The position numbers were made by a program, and so were the translations under genes. DNA of 64,000 nt from NCBI GenBank assembly GCA_026225275.1, contig JAMFSL010000006.1:1-64000 (forward strand), in the 5' to 3' direction. The DNA comes from Puia dinghuensis (GTDB lineage Bacteria; Bacteroidota; Bacteroidia; Chitinophagales; Chitinophagaceae). Below are positions 16,527 to 25,345 of the stretch, piece by piece. Positions within the stretch are counted from its first letter, which is position 1, and each line of letters begins with the position of its first letter. The notes under the pieces are model-generated. The model saw only the letters and a program-made list of their open reading frames with translations. It was not told the DNA's origin and did not search any database.

Positions 16527-18581
16527 ATGAAAATTTTTACTATTACCCGATTTACGGTGATTATCCCTATTTGCCTGCTCGTACATTCCGTGCAGGCTCA
16601 GATGATGTTTAATCCCGCAGACCCGATAGTAAACTATAACTCCGCCGCCCCCCCCAAAGCACCCGCCTCGGGCAAGATTGGAAAATGGGTCAGGACACCC
16701 TCAATGACTTGGAACACCGATAATTATAAATGTTACATTTACGACAGCTGCAATTTTAGGCTCCGTTTTCCGCAAACTTATAAACAGGGTGATGGCAAAA
16801 AATATCCCATTCTGGTTTTTTATCATGGTGACGGGGAAGTAGGGCCGATTGATGACAATGAGAAGCAACTTTTGAACGGAGGCCAGATGTTCGACGAGGC
16901 AGAAGAGAACGGTACTTTCGACGGATATATCATTTTCATGCAACATGAGAACAATTGGGGTCTGGCGCAATATCTCAGTCTTCATGACATCATTGACTCT
17001 CTGACCCAGGAATATGGAGGAGATCCCTACCGGGTGATACAAAATGGGCTTTCGGGCGGTGGACAGGCCATGATCAATGAGTTAGAGTTCGACCCTACCA
17101 TTTTTGTGTCTGCTGTTATCATGCAAGCTGCTTTGCCTGCCTATGCGACACCGCAATACGTCAATCTCGAAAAATTTACCCCAATCTGGGACCTTGACGG
17201 CGCCCTTGACAATGATCCCGATCCGGCGGAGGCCCAATATGTAGACTCGATGTACCAGTCGGTCGGTGCTGACTATACCTATACTAATTTTCCGACCCGG
17301 AACCACGATTCCTGGGACAGCACCTGGTTGGAGCCTGGTTTCTGGCCTTTTCTCAACAATACCTATCGGTCAAACCCCTGGCCGCTCTTCGGAAGAACAA
17401 CGCTCGGCTGTAAGGGCATCCAAAGTATTACGATCGGCATCCTTTCGGGCCTTGCAGGTTATCAATGGCGCAAGAATGGCGTCGCTATAACGGGCGCCAC
17501 GTCTAACTCACTGGTCGTCACCGATACCGGCACTTATGACGCCCGCGTATTGATGCCAGGTTATGCCGACTGGTCTGACTGGTCGCATGTACCTGTTCAC
17601 ATTGTCAGTCCAACAACTTCATCGCCAACAGTAGCCATTACACAACCTTCGTGTACAATTGGGAGCGGGGCGATCAATATCACCTACCCAACCGGAACAT
17701 ACCTGTCGTACACTATCGATAGCGTAACCTACCAATCCGGGGACAATTTTACCGGCCTGGCAGCGAAAAATTATCATGTCATGGTAAAGGACACCGATGG
17801 GTGTGTTTCCCCCCCCACACTGGTAGTCATCAACCAGCAGCCGCTTACTCCCCCTACCCCGACGGTCTCCGTGACGCAACCTTCATGTACGGTTGCAACC
17901 GGGACGATCAACATAACCCGGACGGAAACAGGCCTGCTGTATAGTATCGATAGCCTAACCTACCAGCCGGATAGCGCATTTATCGGCCTGGCCGCGCAAA
18001 GCTATCCCGTCATGGCAAAGAATATCGCCGGATGCATTTCCCCTTCTTCCATAGCCGTCATTAACCAGCAGCCTGTGACGCCGATCGCACCTGTCCTCAA
18101 CATCGTTCAACCCACTTGCGATACCCCGACCGCAACAATAAATATCGCCGCTCCGACCGGGTCAGGCCTTTTGTATAGCTTCAATGGCGGTACCTATCAG
18201 TCCAACACCAGCATGACCAAAATCGCTGCAGGTGTTTATAAAATAGCGGTGCAGTCTGATTCAGGGTGCGTTTCTGCTTCGGCTGTAGCTACGATCCTCA
18301 CCGAGCCGGCATCTTGTAATACTGTCGTCAGCGTTTATCCGAATCCTTTTTCAGGTGTGGTATATTTCAATATTGTATCCCCCGAATCCGGCCAGGGCTC
18401 ACTGGAGTTCTATAGTTTATTGGGCCAACGGTTGCAAACAGAAATTGAAAGTGATTTTGTAGTTGGAATACCTATCACCATTACCTGCCCGATGGAGTTT
18501 GCAAAACTGCAACCCGTAGTGTATGTACTCACGATTGGTAAAAAGAAATATTCAGGAACATTACTTCCGCAAAAATTCTAG
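16527..18581 (+). CDS. Secreted esterase-like protein with SprB-type repeats and T9SS tail
   Basis: After a signal peptide (ends VQAQ near residue 25) comes a predicted alpha/beta hydrolase of the PHB-depolymerase/carboxylesterase type: YPILVFYHGDGE with an oxyanion region, nucleophile elbow NGLSGGG, and a late NHDSW histidine. About residues 365-595 hold three tandem copies of a roughly 75-residue unit (each starting TQPSCT or VQPTCD and containing YSID-type strands, DSGCVS-type ends), similar to SprB repeats of gliding bacteria. The end (VYPNPFSGVVYFNIVSPESG) is a type A T9SS sorting domain. So it is exported to the surface or medium. The substrate is unknown. Confidence 0.78.
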   Translation: MKIFTITRFTVIIPICLLVHSVQAQMMFNPADPIVNYNSAAPPKAPASGKIGKWVRTPSMTWNTDNYKCYIYDSCNFRLRFPQTYKQGDGKKYPILVFYHGDGEVGPIDDNEKQLLNGGQMFDEAEENGTFDGYIIFMQHENNWGLAQYLSLHDIIDSLTQEYGGDPYRVIQNGLSGGGQAMINELEFDPTIFVSAVIMQAALPAYATPQYVNLEKFTPIWDLDGALDNDPDPAEAQYVDSMYQSVGADYTYTNFPTRNHDSWDSTWLEPGFWPFLNNTYRSNPWPLFGRTTLGCKGIQSITIGILSGLAGYQWRKNGVAITGATSNSLVVTDTGTYDARVLMPGYADWSDWSHVPVHIVSPTTSSPTVAITQPSCTIGSGAINITYPTGTYLSYTIDSVTYQSGDNFTGLAAKNYHVMVKDTDGCVSPPTLVVINQQPLTPPTPTVSVTQPSCTVATGTINITRTETGLLYSIDSLTYQPDSAFIGLAAQSYPVMAKNIAGCISPSSIAVINQQPVTPIAPVLNIVQPTCDTPTATINIAAPTGSGLLYSFNGGTYQSNTSMTKIAAGVYKIAVQSDSGCVSASAVATILTEPASCNTVVSVYPNPFSGVVYFNIVSPESGQGSLEFYSLLGQRLQTEIESDFVVGIPITITCPMEFAKLQPVVYVLTIGKKKYSGTLLPQKF
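17625..18310 (+). repeat. Three coding tandem repeats of about 225 bp
   Basis: Within the T9SS protein, three diverged units share the pattern (A/V)(I/S)(T/V)QPSC...INI...YSIDS(V/L)TYQ...GLAA...GC(V/I)SP...INQQP. Copies start near 17625, 17858 and 18088. They are diverged at DNA level, which argues for old duplications. Confidence 0.7.
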
Positions 18582-18599
18582 CCAACCCGACTCACTGAC

Positions 18600-21590
18600 T
18601 CACCCAAACAAATAATCCACATCCTCCCGTGTCAGCGTCTTCACAAACCCTGCATCATCCGCAATCAAATCCGCGGCCAGACTCCTCTTTCGCTCCTGTA
18701 ACTGCAATATCTTCTCCTCCACCGAATCCCGGCAAATCATCCGGTAGGCAAAAACCTTCTTCTCCTGCCCGATCCGATGGCTACGGTCGATAGCCTGCTG
18801 CTCCGCCGCCGGGTTCCACCAGGGATCGACAAGATAAACATAATCAGCCGCCGTCAACGTCAGTCCTACCCCACCCGCCTTCAGACTAATCAGGAAAATC
18901 CTCGTGTCTTCCTCCTCCTGGAATTGCTGCACAGCCCGCCGCCGATCCTCCGCCGGCACACTGCCATCCAGATACAGATAAGGGATACCTTTCTCCTCCA
19001 ACGCCTGGCGGATCAACTTCAACATGGAAGTGAATTGTGAGAACACCAACGCCTTGTGATGGCCTGCATTCTCCTCTATCTCTCGTATTAACTCCTCCAT
19101 CTTCGCACTCTCATTGGGATAATTGCCTTCGGCGGTCGCGCTTCGGACATCGCCAACCCCACCACCCATCTCGCCATCCCCCTCCGCAAAACTCAACCCA
19201 CCCCGTTTCCCCTCACTCCGCAACAACGCCGGACTATCACAGATCTGCCGCAACTTCGTCAGCCCTTCCAGGATATAGATCGAACTCCGACCCACCCCTT
19301 CTTCGGCTATCCTATCGAGTAACGCCGTCCGGTATGCCTCCTTAAATTGATCATAGATCTTCCGCTGTTGCTCCCCCATCTCACACCAGAGGATCATCTC
19401 CGTCTTGTCGGGAAGATCCCGCGCCACTTGCTCCTTGGTCCGACGTAAAATAAAAGGATATACCAGCTTACGCAACCTCGCCGCCGCTTCCTTATCCCCA
19501 TTCCGGTCGATAGGCGTCGCAAATTCCTCCCTGAAAAATTCGGAGCTGCCCAGCATCCCCGGATTGAGAAAATCCATCTGCGCATACAGGTCGAAAGTCC
19601 TGTTCTGTACCGGTGTTCCGCTGAGCGCTACCCGGTTACGGGCCTGTAGCTGCTGCACCGCCTTCCTGGCCTGCGACGCAGGATTCTTGATCGCCTGACT
19701 CTCATCCAGAATAACATATCCGAACGAAAATGCCGACAAATGCCGGATATCGCTGCGCACCATTCCATAACTCGTCAGGATCACCCGCGCCCGCTTGAAA
19801 GTCTCCTCATCCAACTCCCGCCCCGCACCATAATGAATATATCGCTCCAGCAAAGGGACAAACTTTTTCATTTCCGCCTCCCAGTTATACAATAACGAGG
19901 TCGGACACACGACCAGGTGTGTCTCGGCGGGATAACGCTCCACTATATGTTGCAAAAAACTCAAAGTCTGCAATGTCTTCCCCAACCCCATATCGTCCGC
20001 CAGACACCCGCCCCAGCCCATCTCGTCCAGCAGACACAGCCATTGAAATCCGCCCTGCTGATAGTCCCTCAGCTTCGCCTGCACCGCCTCCGGCACCGGC
20101 CAGGTCTGAGCCTGATCGACCTCCAGCCAGCGCCGCCGCTTCTCTTCCAGGTCACGCTGCAATGCCTCATCGGCACTCCCACCACCCGATTCCGCCAGCA
20201 CCGACCAATGTACGGCCGGCAGCCGCAAACCGCCATCCTTCATCTGCCCGATCCGCAAAAGCAACGTATACTTTTCCAACCATTCTTTCGGCAGCAATCC
20301 CAGACTGCCGTCCGCTAATAATATATAATCCTGTTTGCCCAGGATAGCCTTCCGCAATTCATTCAACGGCACCACCATATCGCCATAGCTCACCCTGATC
20401 GTCAGGTCGAACCAGTCGATGCCCTTACCCGCTATGATCTCGAATTGCGGTGTATTTGTATTGTACTTGAATTTACGCAGCTTGTTCATCCCCAACACCG
20501 GGATATCCATCGCCTGCATCTGGTGATAAAACTTCAGAAACCAGCTCTTCTCTAATGCCTCTTTGAAATTCAGGTAGAAGTACCCGTTACTCTGCCCTCC
20601 AAACTTCGGATGCAACCCTTTCAATGCCTCCGTCAATGTCTGTTCCTCTTCGCGCCTGCGCATGATCACCGATATCCTGTTTTCCTGCTCGATCCGTGTT
20701 TGCTCTTCTTCCCCTTCCTCTACCTCCAGGTCCGCATACAGCCATTTGGGTTTGATCAAAAGGAAATTTTCATTCAGTTCGCTGACATAGACCCTTCCCT
20801 GTGGCCGGGTATCCACCAGCTCCGTCGGGATCACCGCGGAGATATCCACAGGGTAACGCTCGGCCAATGGCCGCACAACAGTGGCCATAAAGCGCGGCAT
20901 CCCCTCCTCCCTGACCTCGAAATCACCTTGCCGCAATTGAGCCAGCACTTCCAGGTCCTCTTTTTTCAAAATGAAAAATTCATTGCCGCTCTTTAGCAGA
21001 CAAGAAGATTGCTGAAAGTCCTCCAGCGGGAAGATCCCATTATTGATCGCCACAGAACAACCCAGCGTCAAACGCCCCTGAGCCCTCTCCAACTTGAACT
21101 GTAGAAAAGGCGTGGCCGTACTGATAGCCGCCGGCCGGACATTAATGCTGAAAAAGTGTTCTCCTGCCGGTAGGTAGAAGAGGTGTCGGATGGCTGGCAC
21201 CAGCGGCTTCAACTCCTGCAATACACCGCTCGTCCAATCCTTTAATAAACTATAATGTCTTTCATCCAGCTGCTCGAAGGGCTTGTTCGCATCCTGCAGC
21301 CAGCCAAAGCCCCCACGCACCAGGCAACCCAGCAGCGCCTCGTCAGTGAGTTGCCGCAGCACCGCCCCTACCGCCGGCGGCAGCCCCTGCAAATAAGTCT
21401 TATAATGATGGCCCGACAGCGGGATGCGCTGATAACTTCGCCCTTCTTTCTCCATGACCAACAACAATTCCAGTGCTAGCCCGCCCCTTTTTTCCTGGCT
21501 GAAATTCAACAATACGCCGGTCGCAAAAGGACTCTCCTTCTTCCCCGCCTGCCCTGCAGGGACAATGATCGTTTTCTTCGGTGTTGTCAT
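18600..21590 (-). CDS. SNF2/RapA-family DNA translocase
   Basis: This is a 996-residue superfamily 2 ATPase. The C-terminal half carries the SNF2 motifs in order: Walker A DDMGLGKTLQTL (near 531), motif II as DESQ rather than DEAH (near 628), ALSGTPVQNRTFDLYAQMDF, LRRTKEQVARDLP, FSQFTSMLKLIRQALEEKGI, and QQAIDRSHRIGQ. The N-terminal half is family-specific, without a recognisable zinc-binding SWIM motif. Members remodel protein-DNA complexes using ATP; the target here is unknown. It is a single gene converging with the T9SS protein (18-bp gap). No restriction or defence partner is adjacent. Confidence 0.9.
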   Translation of the reverse strand: MTTPKKTIIVPAGQAGKKESPFATGVLLNFSQEKRGGLALELLLVMEKEGRSYQRIPLSGHHYKTYLQGLPPAVGAVLRQLTDEALLGCLVRGGFGWLQDANKPFEQLDERHYSLLKDWTSGVLQELKPLVPAIRHLFYLPAGEHFFSINVRPAAISTATPFLQFKLERAQGRLTLGCSVAINNGIFPLEDFQQSSCLLKSGNEFFILKKEDLEVLAQLRQGDFEVREEGMPRFMATVVRPLAERYPVDISAVIPTELVDTRPQGRVYVSELNENFLLIKPKWLYADLEVEEGEEEQTRIEQENRISVIMRRREEEQTLTEALKGLHPKFGGQSNGYFYLNFKEALEKSWFLKFYHQMQAMDIPVLGMNKLRKFKYNTNTPQFEIIAGKGIDWFDLTIRVSYGDMVVPLNELRKAILGKQDYILLADGSLGLLPKEWLEKYTLLLRIGQMKDGGLRLPAVHWSVLAESGGGSADEALQRDLEEKRRRWLEVDQAQTWPVPEAVQAKLRDYQQGGFQWLCLLDEMGWGGCLADDMGLGKTLQTLSFLQHIVERYPAETHLVVCPTSLLYNWEAEMKKFVPLLERYIHYGAGRELDEETFKRARVILTSYGMVRSDIRHLSAFSFGYVILDESQAIKNPASQARKAVQQLQARNRVALSGTPVQNRTFDLYAQMDFLNPGMLGSSEFFREEFATPIDRNGDKEAAARLRKLVYPFILRRTKEQVARDLPDKTEMILWCEMGEQQRKIYDQFKEAYRTALLDRIAEEGVGRSSIYILEGLTKLRQICDSPALLRSEGKRGGLSFAEGDGEMGGGVGDVRSATAEGNYPNESAKMEELIREIEENAGHHKALVFSQFTSMLKLIRQALEEKGIPYLYLDGSVPAEDRRRAVQQFQEEEDTRIFLISLKAGGVGLTLTAADYVYLVDPWWNPAAEQQAIDRSHRIGQEKKVFAYRMICRDSVEEKILQLQERKRSLAADLIADDAGFVKTLTREDVDYLFG

Positions 21591-21764
21591 ACTGTTAATG
21601 AGTCAAAAAAGGTACTAAATTAGGGCTTATCCCGTTTCTGAAAAGAAGGAAATGTGCTTGCACTGGATATTTGTTAATTAAATGTAAACGTGACGCATTC
21701 ACCCATGAAAATAATAACAAAACCATCTATCCTTTGTACTATTAGAAGATTGAATAGTATGACT

Positions 21765-21772
21765 TATATTTG
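21765..21772 (+). promoter_or_regulatory. -7 box for the acyl carrier protein gene
   Basis: TATATTTG matches TANNTTTG exactly. It lies within GACTTATATTTGCAT, a 15-mer found again before the M13 peptidase gene. Confidence 0.5.
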
Positions 21773-21835
21773 CATACTCCTACCTCCGATTGATCTTGCC
21801 AGTGAATTATTAACAAGTTTTCCAAACGTTTGATT

Positions 21836-22090
21836 ATGAATACTATTGTTGATAAATCTGAGATCGCGGCAAAAGTGAGGACCATTTTTTCCGAAAAGCT
21901 GGGATTGGAACAATCCGCAATGATCCCCTCTGCCTCTTTTACCAATGACCTGGGACTCGATTCCCTCGATGTGATCGAAACCTTCATGGCACTGGAAAAA
22001 GAATTCGGCATCAAGATCGCTGACGAAGATGCGGAAAAGCTAACGACAGTCGGATCCGTTATGGATTATATCACCTCTCATGTCCATTAG
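21836..22090 (+). CDS. Acyl carrier protein (stand-alone)
   Basis: The 84-residue protein starts at the ATG at 21836 and has the phosphopantetheine site GLDSLDVIETF, with the serine carrying the arm, and the acidic helix II that docks partner enzymes. AELK-type helices (SEIAAKVRTIFSEKLGLE) and the C-terminal ADEDAEKLTTVGSVMDYI complete the fold. No fatty-acid or polyketide enzyme is adjacent, so it is either a second ACP for a specialised pathway or an orphan housekeeping copy. Its promoter shares a 15-mer with the downstream peptidase gene. Confidence 0.92.
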   Translation: MNTIVDKSEIAAKVRTIFSEKLGLEQSAMIPSASFTNDLGLDSLDVIETFMALEKEFGIKIADEDAEKLTTVGSVMDYITSHVH

Positions 22091-22200
22091 CGCCAACTCT
22101 ATAGGTAGTTTTTTCCTTCGCGTACTGAAGTCCATCTTCATCCGCAAGAAAGACTGTTGCAAGTAATCGCCCCCTTTTCTACCCACCAACCCCGGTGGCC

Positions 22201-22270
22201 TCATTCCTGTCCCGCCCGACCACAGCGCTGCCGCTTCTGAGATCGGCCGTTCCCTCGAACGTCCTCTTCC
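22201..22270. repeat. Interspersed C-rich repeat, short copy A
   Basis: Shares a head (CGCCCGACCACAGCGCTG) with copies near 47.3 and 56.3 kb and a tail (CCCTCGAACGTCCTCTT-like) with the copy at 56.5 kb, but lacks the CGTACCCTTCGG core. It is noncoding and lies between the ACP and M13 peptidase genes. Confidence 0.55.
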
Positions 22271-22345
22271 ATTTATCTTGCTAAATCTCCGCTGATCATT
22301 CTTTTAGCACCCGCACCGCGCAGAATGACATATTTGCACTAGACT

Positions 22346-22353
22346 TATATTTG
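22346..22353 (+). promoter_or_regulatory. -7 box for the M13 peptidase gene
   Basis: TATATTTG within GACTTATATTTGCAT, identical over 15 bases to the sequence before the ACP gene; 23 bases before the ATG. Confidence 0.5.
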
Positions 22354-22376
22354 CATTTGCACCAAAACTAAAGAAT

Positions 22377-24413
22377 ATGAACCGCTCCATCTTCTTCGCC
22401 ATCGGCGCTATATATCTGATCGGCCTGGCCGCCTGCCATAACGCAGAACCCGCCGCCCCCACCGATTTCCTGGCGGCCAATCTCGACACCACCGTCAGCC
22501 CTGCCACCGACTTCTTTGAATACGCTAATGGCGGATGGATCAAGAGTACCTCCATCCCTGCCGCCGAAAGAGGCTGGGGCATCGGAAACCTCGTGCAGGA
22601 AGACATCTACGCACGATTAGACACCATCAGCCAAAAGGCCGCAGCCGAAAACGCCCCCGCCGGCAGCGTCAGCCAGAAAATCGGCGACCTCTGGACCAGC
22701 GGCATGGATTCTGCCAATATCGACCGCCTGGGCGTTCAACCCCTCCTGCCCGAACTTAATTTCATCCGCGCCGTCCATGATATCCCCGGCTTGCTGCAGG
22801 CTGCCGATCGCCTCCAGGGAGCCGGAGTGGGCTGTCTCTTCGAAGACGGAGCCGGACAGGACGACAAGAACAGCAACGAAATACTCTTTCAGCTCGGACA
22901 GGGCGGCCTTGGCCTCCCCAATCGCGACTATTACTTCAAAACCGATGAAAAATCCACCAGGGTCAGACAAGCCTATCAGCAATACCTGCTCCTGACCTTT
23001 CGCCAGCTCGGTGCGGACAGCACCGCCGCCAGCAAGCAGACTGCCGATGTCTTTGCCCTGGAAACGAAACTGGCCGGCGCCTCCCGCAAACTGGCTGACC
23101 TGCGCGACCCTAACAAGAACTATAACAAGATGAGCCGCAGCGCCCTGCAGAGCCTAACCCCCCATATCTCCTGGGAAGATTGGTTCCGCAATGCCGGCAT
23201 CAGCCATATCGATTCCGTTATCGTCGGCCAGCCAGAATTCTATCGGGCCCTCGATGCAACTCTCGTAGGCTCTCCCCTCGAGACCTGGAAAAACTATTTA
23301 CAGGTACATTTGATCATGTCAGGCGCGCCTTATCTCGACAGCATAACCTTCTATAACAACTTCAACTTCCGCAAGACCCTTACCGGCGCCACCGCTCCGC
23401 GGGCACGCTGGAAAAGAGTCCTCGATGCCGAGGAACGCGCCATGGGCGAGGCCCTGGGCCAATTGTTCGTCAAGGAATACTTCCCGGCAACAGCCAAACA
23501 ACGCTACAGCGACTTGGTGGAAAACATGCGCACAGCCTATAAGGAACGTATTCAGAAGCTAACGTGGATGACCGACAGCACGAAGGCCAAAGCCATTGCC
23601 AAACTGGCTCGCATCACCCCAAAAGTGGGCTATCCCGATCATTGGAAAGACTTCAGCGCCCTCGTCATCGATCGGGGTCCCTGGGTCCTCGATATGCAAC
23701 GCGCCTCCGCCTGGTGGCGCCACTATAACCTGGATAAACTGGGTAAGCCCGTCGATCGTACCGAATGGGGCATGTCGCCACAGACGTATAACGCCTACTA
23801 TAACCCGAGCAATAATGAGATCGTTCTGCCGGCCGGCCAGTTCGCCGTACCGGGCAAAAGAGATGAAGACCTCGACGACGCTTTCGTCTATGGCTACGCG
23901 GCCGCTTCCACGATCGGTCATGAAATGACACATGGCTTCGATGATGAAGGACGCCAGTATGACGCCGACGGCAACCTCCACGAATGGTGGCAGCCGGCCG
24001 ACAGCGCGCAGTTCGTACAACGCGCCTCCTTTATTATCCGCCAGTTCAATGAATTTAATCCCGTTGATACCCTCCACGTCAATGGCGATGCCACCCAGGG
24101 AGAAAATATCGCCGACCTCGGCGGTCTCGTCATCGGACTCGACGCCTTTAAAAAGACCGCCGCCTACGTTAAAGGTGAAAAGATCGGCGGCCTCACGCCC
24201 CTCCAACGCTATTTCCTCGGCTATGCCTACGGCTGGCTCTACCAGGAAAGAAAAGAGGCGCTGGCCAGCCAGCTGATGACCGACGTCCACGCACCCGCGA
24301 AAGAACGCGTCAATGGACCCGTCGTCAATATCCCTGAATTCTATGAAGCCTTCGGCGTCAAACCCGGCGATAAAATGTACCGTCCGGACAGCCTAAGGGT
24401 TAAAATCTGGTGA
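22377..24413 (+). CDS. pepO: M13 (neprilysin/PepO) metallopeptidase lipoprotein
   Basis: This predicted zinc endopeptidase cleaves small peptides at the envelope. The zinc site is IGHEMTHGFDDEG near residue 515, with the third ligand in ENIADLGG near 576; NAYYNPSNNEIVLPAGQF is the conserved substrate-binding loop. The N-terminus is a lipoprotein signal (LIGLAAC), so it is anchored in a membrane facing the periplasm or surface. Length (678) is normal for the family. An ABC ATPase starts 59 bp downstream in the same direction, and the next gene ends in another peptidase domain, so the three may form an envelope export/peptide-handling unit (inference). Confidence 0.93.
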   Translation: MNRSIFFAIGAIYLIGLAACHNAEPAAPTDFLAANLDTTVSPATDFFEYANGGWIKSTSIPAAERGWGIGNLVQEDIYARLDTISQKAAAENAPAGSVSQKIGDLWTSGMDSANIDRLGVQPLLPELNFIRAVHDIPGLLQAADRLQGAGVGCLFEDGAGQDDKNSNEILFQLGQGGLGLPNRDYYFKTDEKSTRVRQAYQQYLLLTFRQLGADSTAASKQTADVFALETKLAGASRKLADLRDPNKNYNKMSRSALQSLTPHISWEDWFRNAGISHIDSVIVGQPEFYRALDATLVGSPLETWKNYLQVHLIMSGAPYLDSITFYNNFNFRKTLTGATAPRARWKRVLDAEERAMGEALGQLFVKEYFPATAKQRYSDLVENMRTAYKERIQKLTWMTDSTKAKAIAKLARITPKVGYPDHWKDFSALVIDRGPWVLDMQRASAWWRHYNLDKLGKPVDRTEWGMSPQTYNAYYNPSNNEIVLPAGQFAVPGKRDEDLDDAFVYGYAAASTIGHEMTHGFDDEGRQYDADGNLHEWWQPADSAQFVQRASFIIRQFNEFNPVDTLHVNGDATQGENIADLGGLVIGLDAFKKTAAYVKGEKIGGLTPLQRYFLGYAYGWLYQERKEALASQLMTDVHAPAKERVNGPVVNIPEFYEAFGVKPGDKMYRPDSLRVKIW

Positions 24414-24472
24414 TCGGTAGCCCCGCTTCACCGATTACACTGTATATTACCTCATCCCCTAAAAACCCTTCT

Positions 24473-25345
24473 ATGGAATTAAAGATTGATAATATAAGTA
24501 AGACGTATGCCAATGGCGTAAAGGCCCTGGTCAACGTATCGCTGACGATCCCTACCGGGATGTACGGCCTCCTCGGTCCCAACGGCGCAGGCAAAAGCAC
24601 CCTGATGCGGACGATCGCCACCCTGCAGGAGCCGGACAGCGGTTCCATTACCCTCGGCGAGCTCAACGTGCTGAAAGATAAAGACAAGGTCCGCCAGATG
24701 CTGGGCTACCTGCCCCAGGAATTTGGCGTTTACCCGAAAACGTCAGCTTTCGATCTGCTCAGCTACCTCGCCCTGCTGAAAGGCATTCACGATCCCGCCA
24801 ACAGGAAAGATATCGTATTGGCCACCCTGCAAAAAGTCAACCTGTATGAATTCCGAAATAAGGCCGTCAGCGGCTTTTCCGGCGGGATGCGCCAACGCTT
24901 TGGCATCGCCCAATCCTTGCTGGGTGATCCACGCCTCATCATCGTCGACGAACCCACAGCCGGCCTCGATCCCGGAGAACGCAACAGGTTTTATAACCTC
25001 CTGTCGGAAATTGGCGAGGCCGTCATCGTCATCCTCTCCACCCATATCGTCCAGGACGTCCGCGAACTCTGCGCCAATATGGCCATCATCAATAACGGCC
25101 GTGTACTCTTCGCCGGAACCCCCGACGACGGCCTGGACCTCATCCGCAACAAGGTGTGGGCCCGCCAGGTCGACAAAGCGGATCTCGATTCATATAAACA
25201 GCGGTACAAAGTGCTGAGCAATAAACTGGTCGGCGGCAGACCCCTGATCCACATTTATTCGGCTGAAGCGCCCGATGCCAGCTTCCGCGCCGCGGAAAAT
25301 ACGCTGGAAGATGTATTCTTCGCCAAAATAAATGAAGTCCTATGA
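24473..25345 (+). CDS. ABC transporter ATP-binding protein
   Basis: The start is moved from 24410 to the ATG at 24473 (MELKIDNISKTYANG), where the family begins. It has Walker A GPNGAGKST near residue 34, signature FSGGMRQRFGIAQ near 135, and Walker B LIIVDEPTAGLDP near 155, followed by the H-loop (STHIV). A C-terminal extension follows, as in ABC-2 type exporters. It overlaps the permease-peptidase gene by 4 bp (ATGA), showing tight coupling. Together they form an ABC-2 type exporter of unknown cargo. Confidence 0.93.
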   Translation: MELKIDNISKTYANGVKALVNVSLTIPTGMYGLLGPNGAGKSTLMRTIATLQEPDSGSITLGELNVLKDKDKVRQMLGYLPQEFGVYPKTSAFDLLSYLALLKGIHDPANRKDIVLATLQKVNLYEFRNKAVSGFSGGMRQRFGIAQSLLGDPRLIIVDEPTAGLDPGERNRFYNLLSEIGEAVIVILSTHIVQDVRELCANMAIINNGRVLFAGTPDDGLDLIRNKVWARQVDKADLDSYKQRYKVLSNKLVGGRPLIHIYSAEAPDASFRAAENTLEDVFFAKINEVL

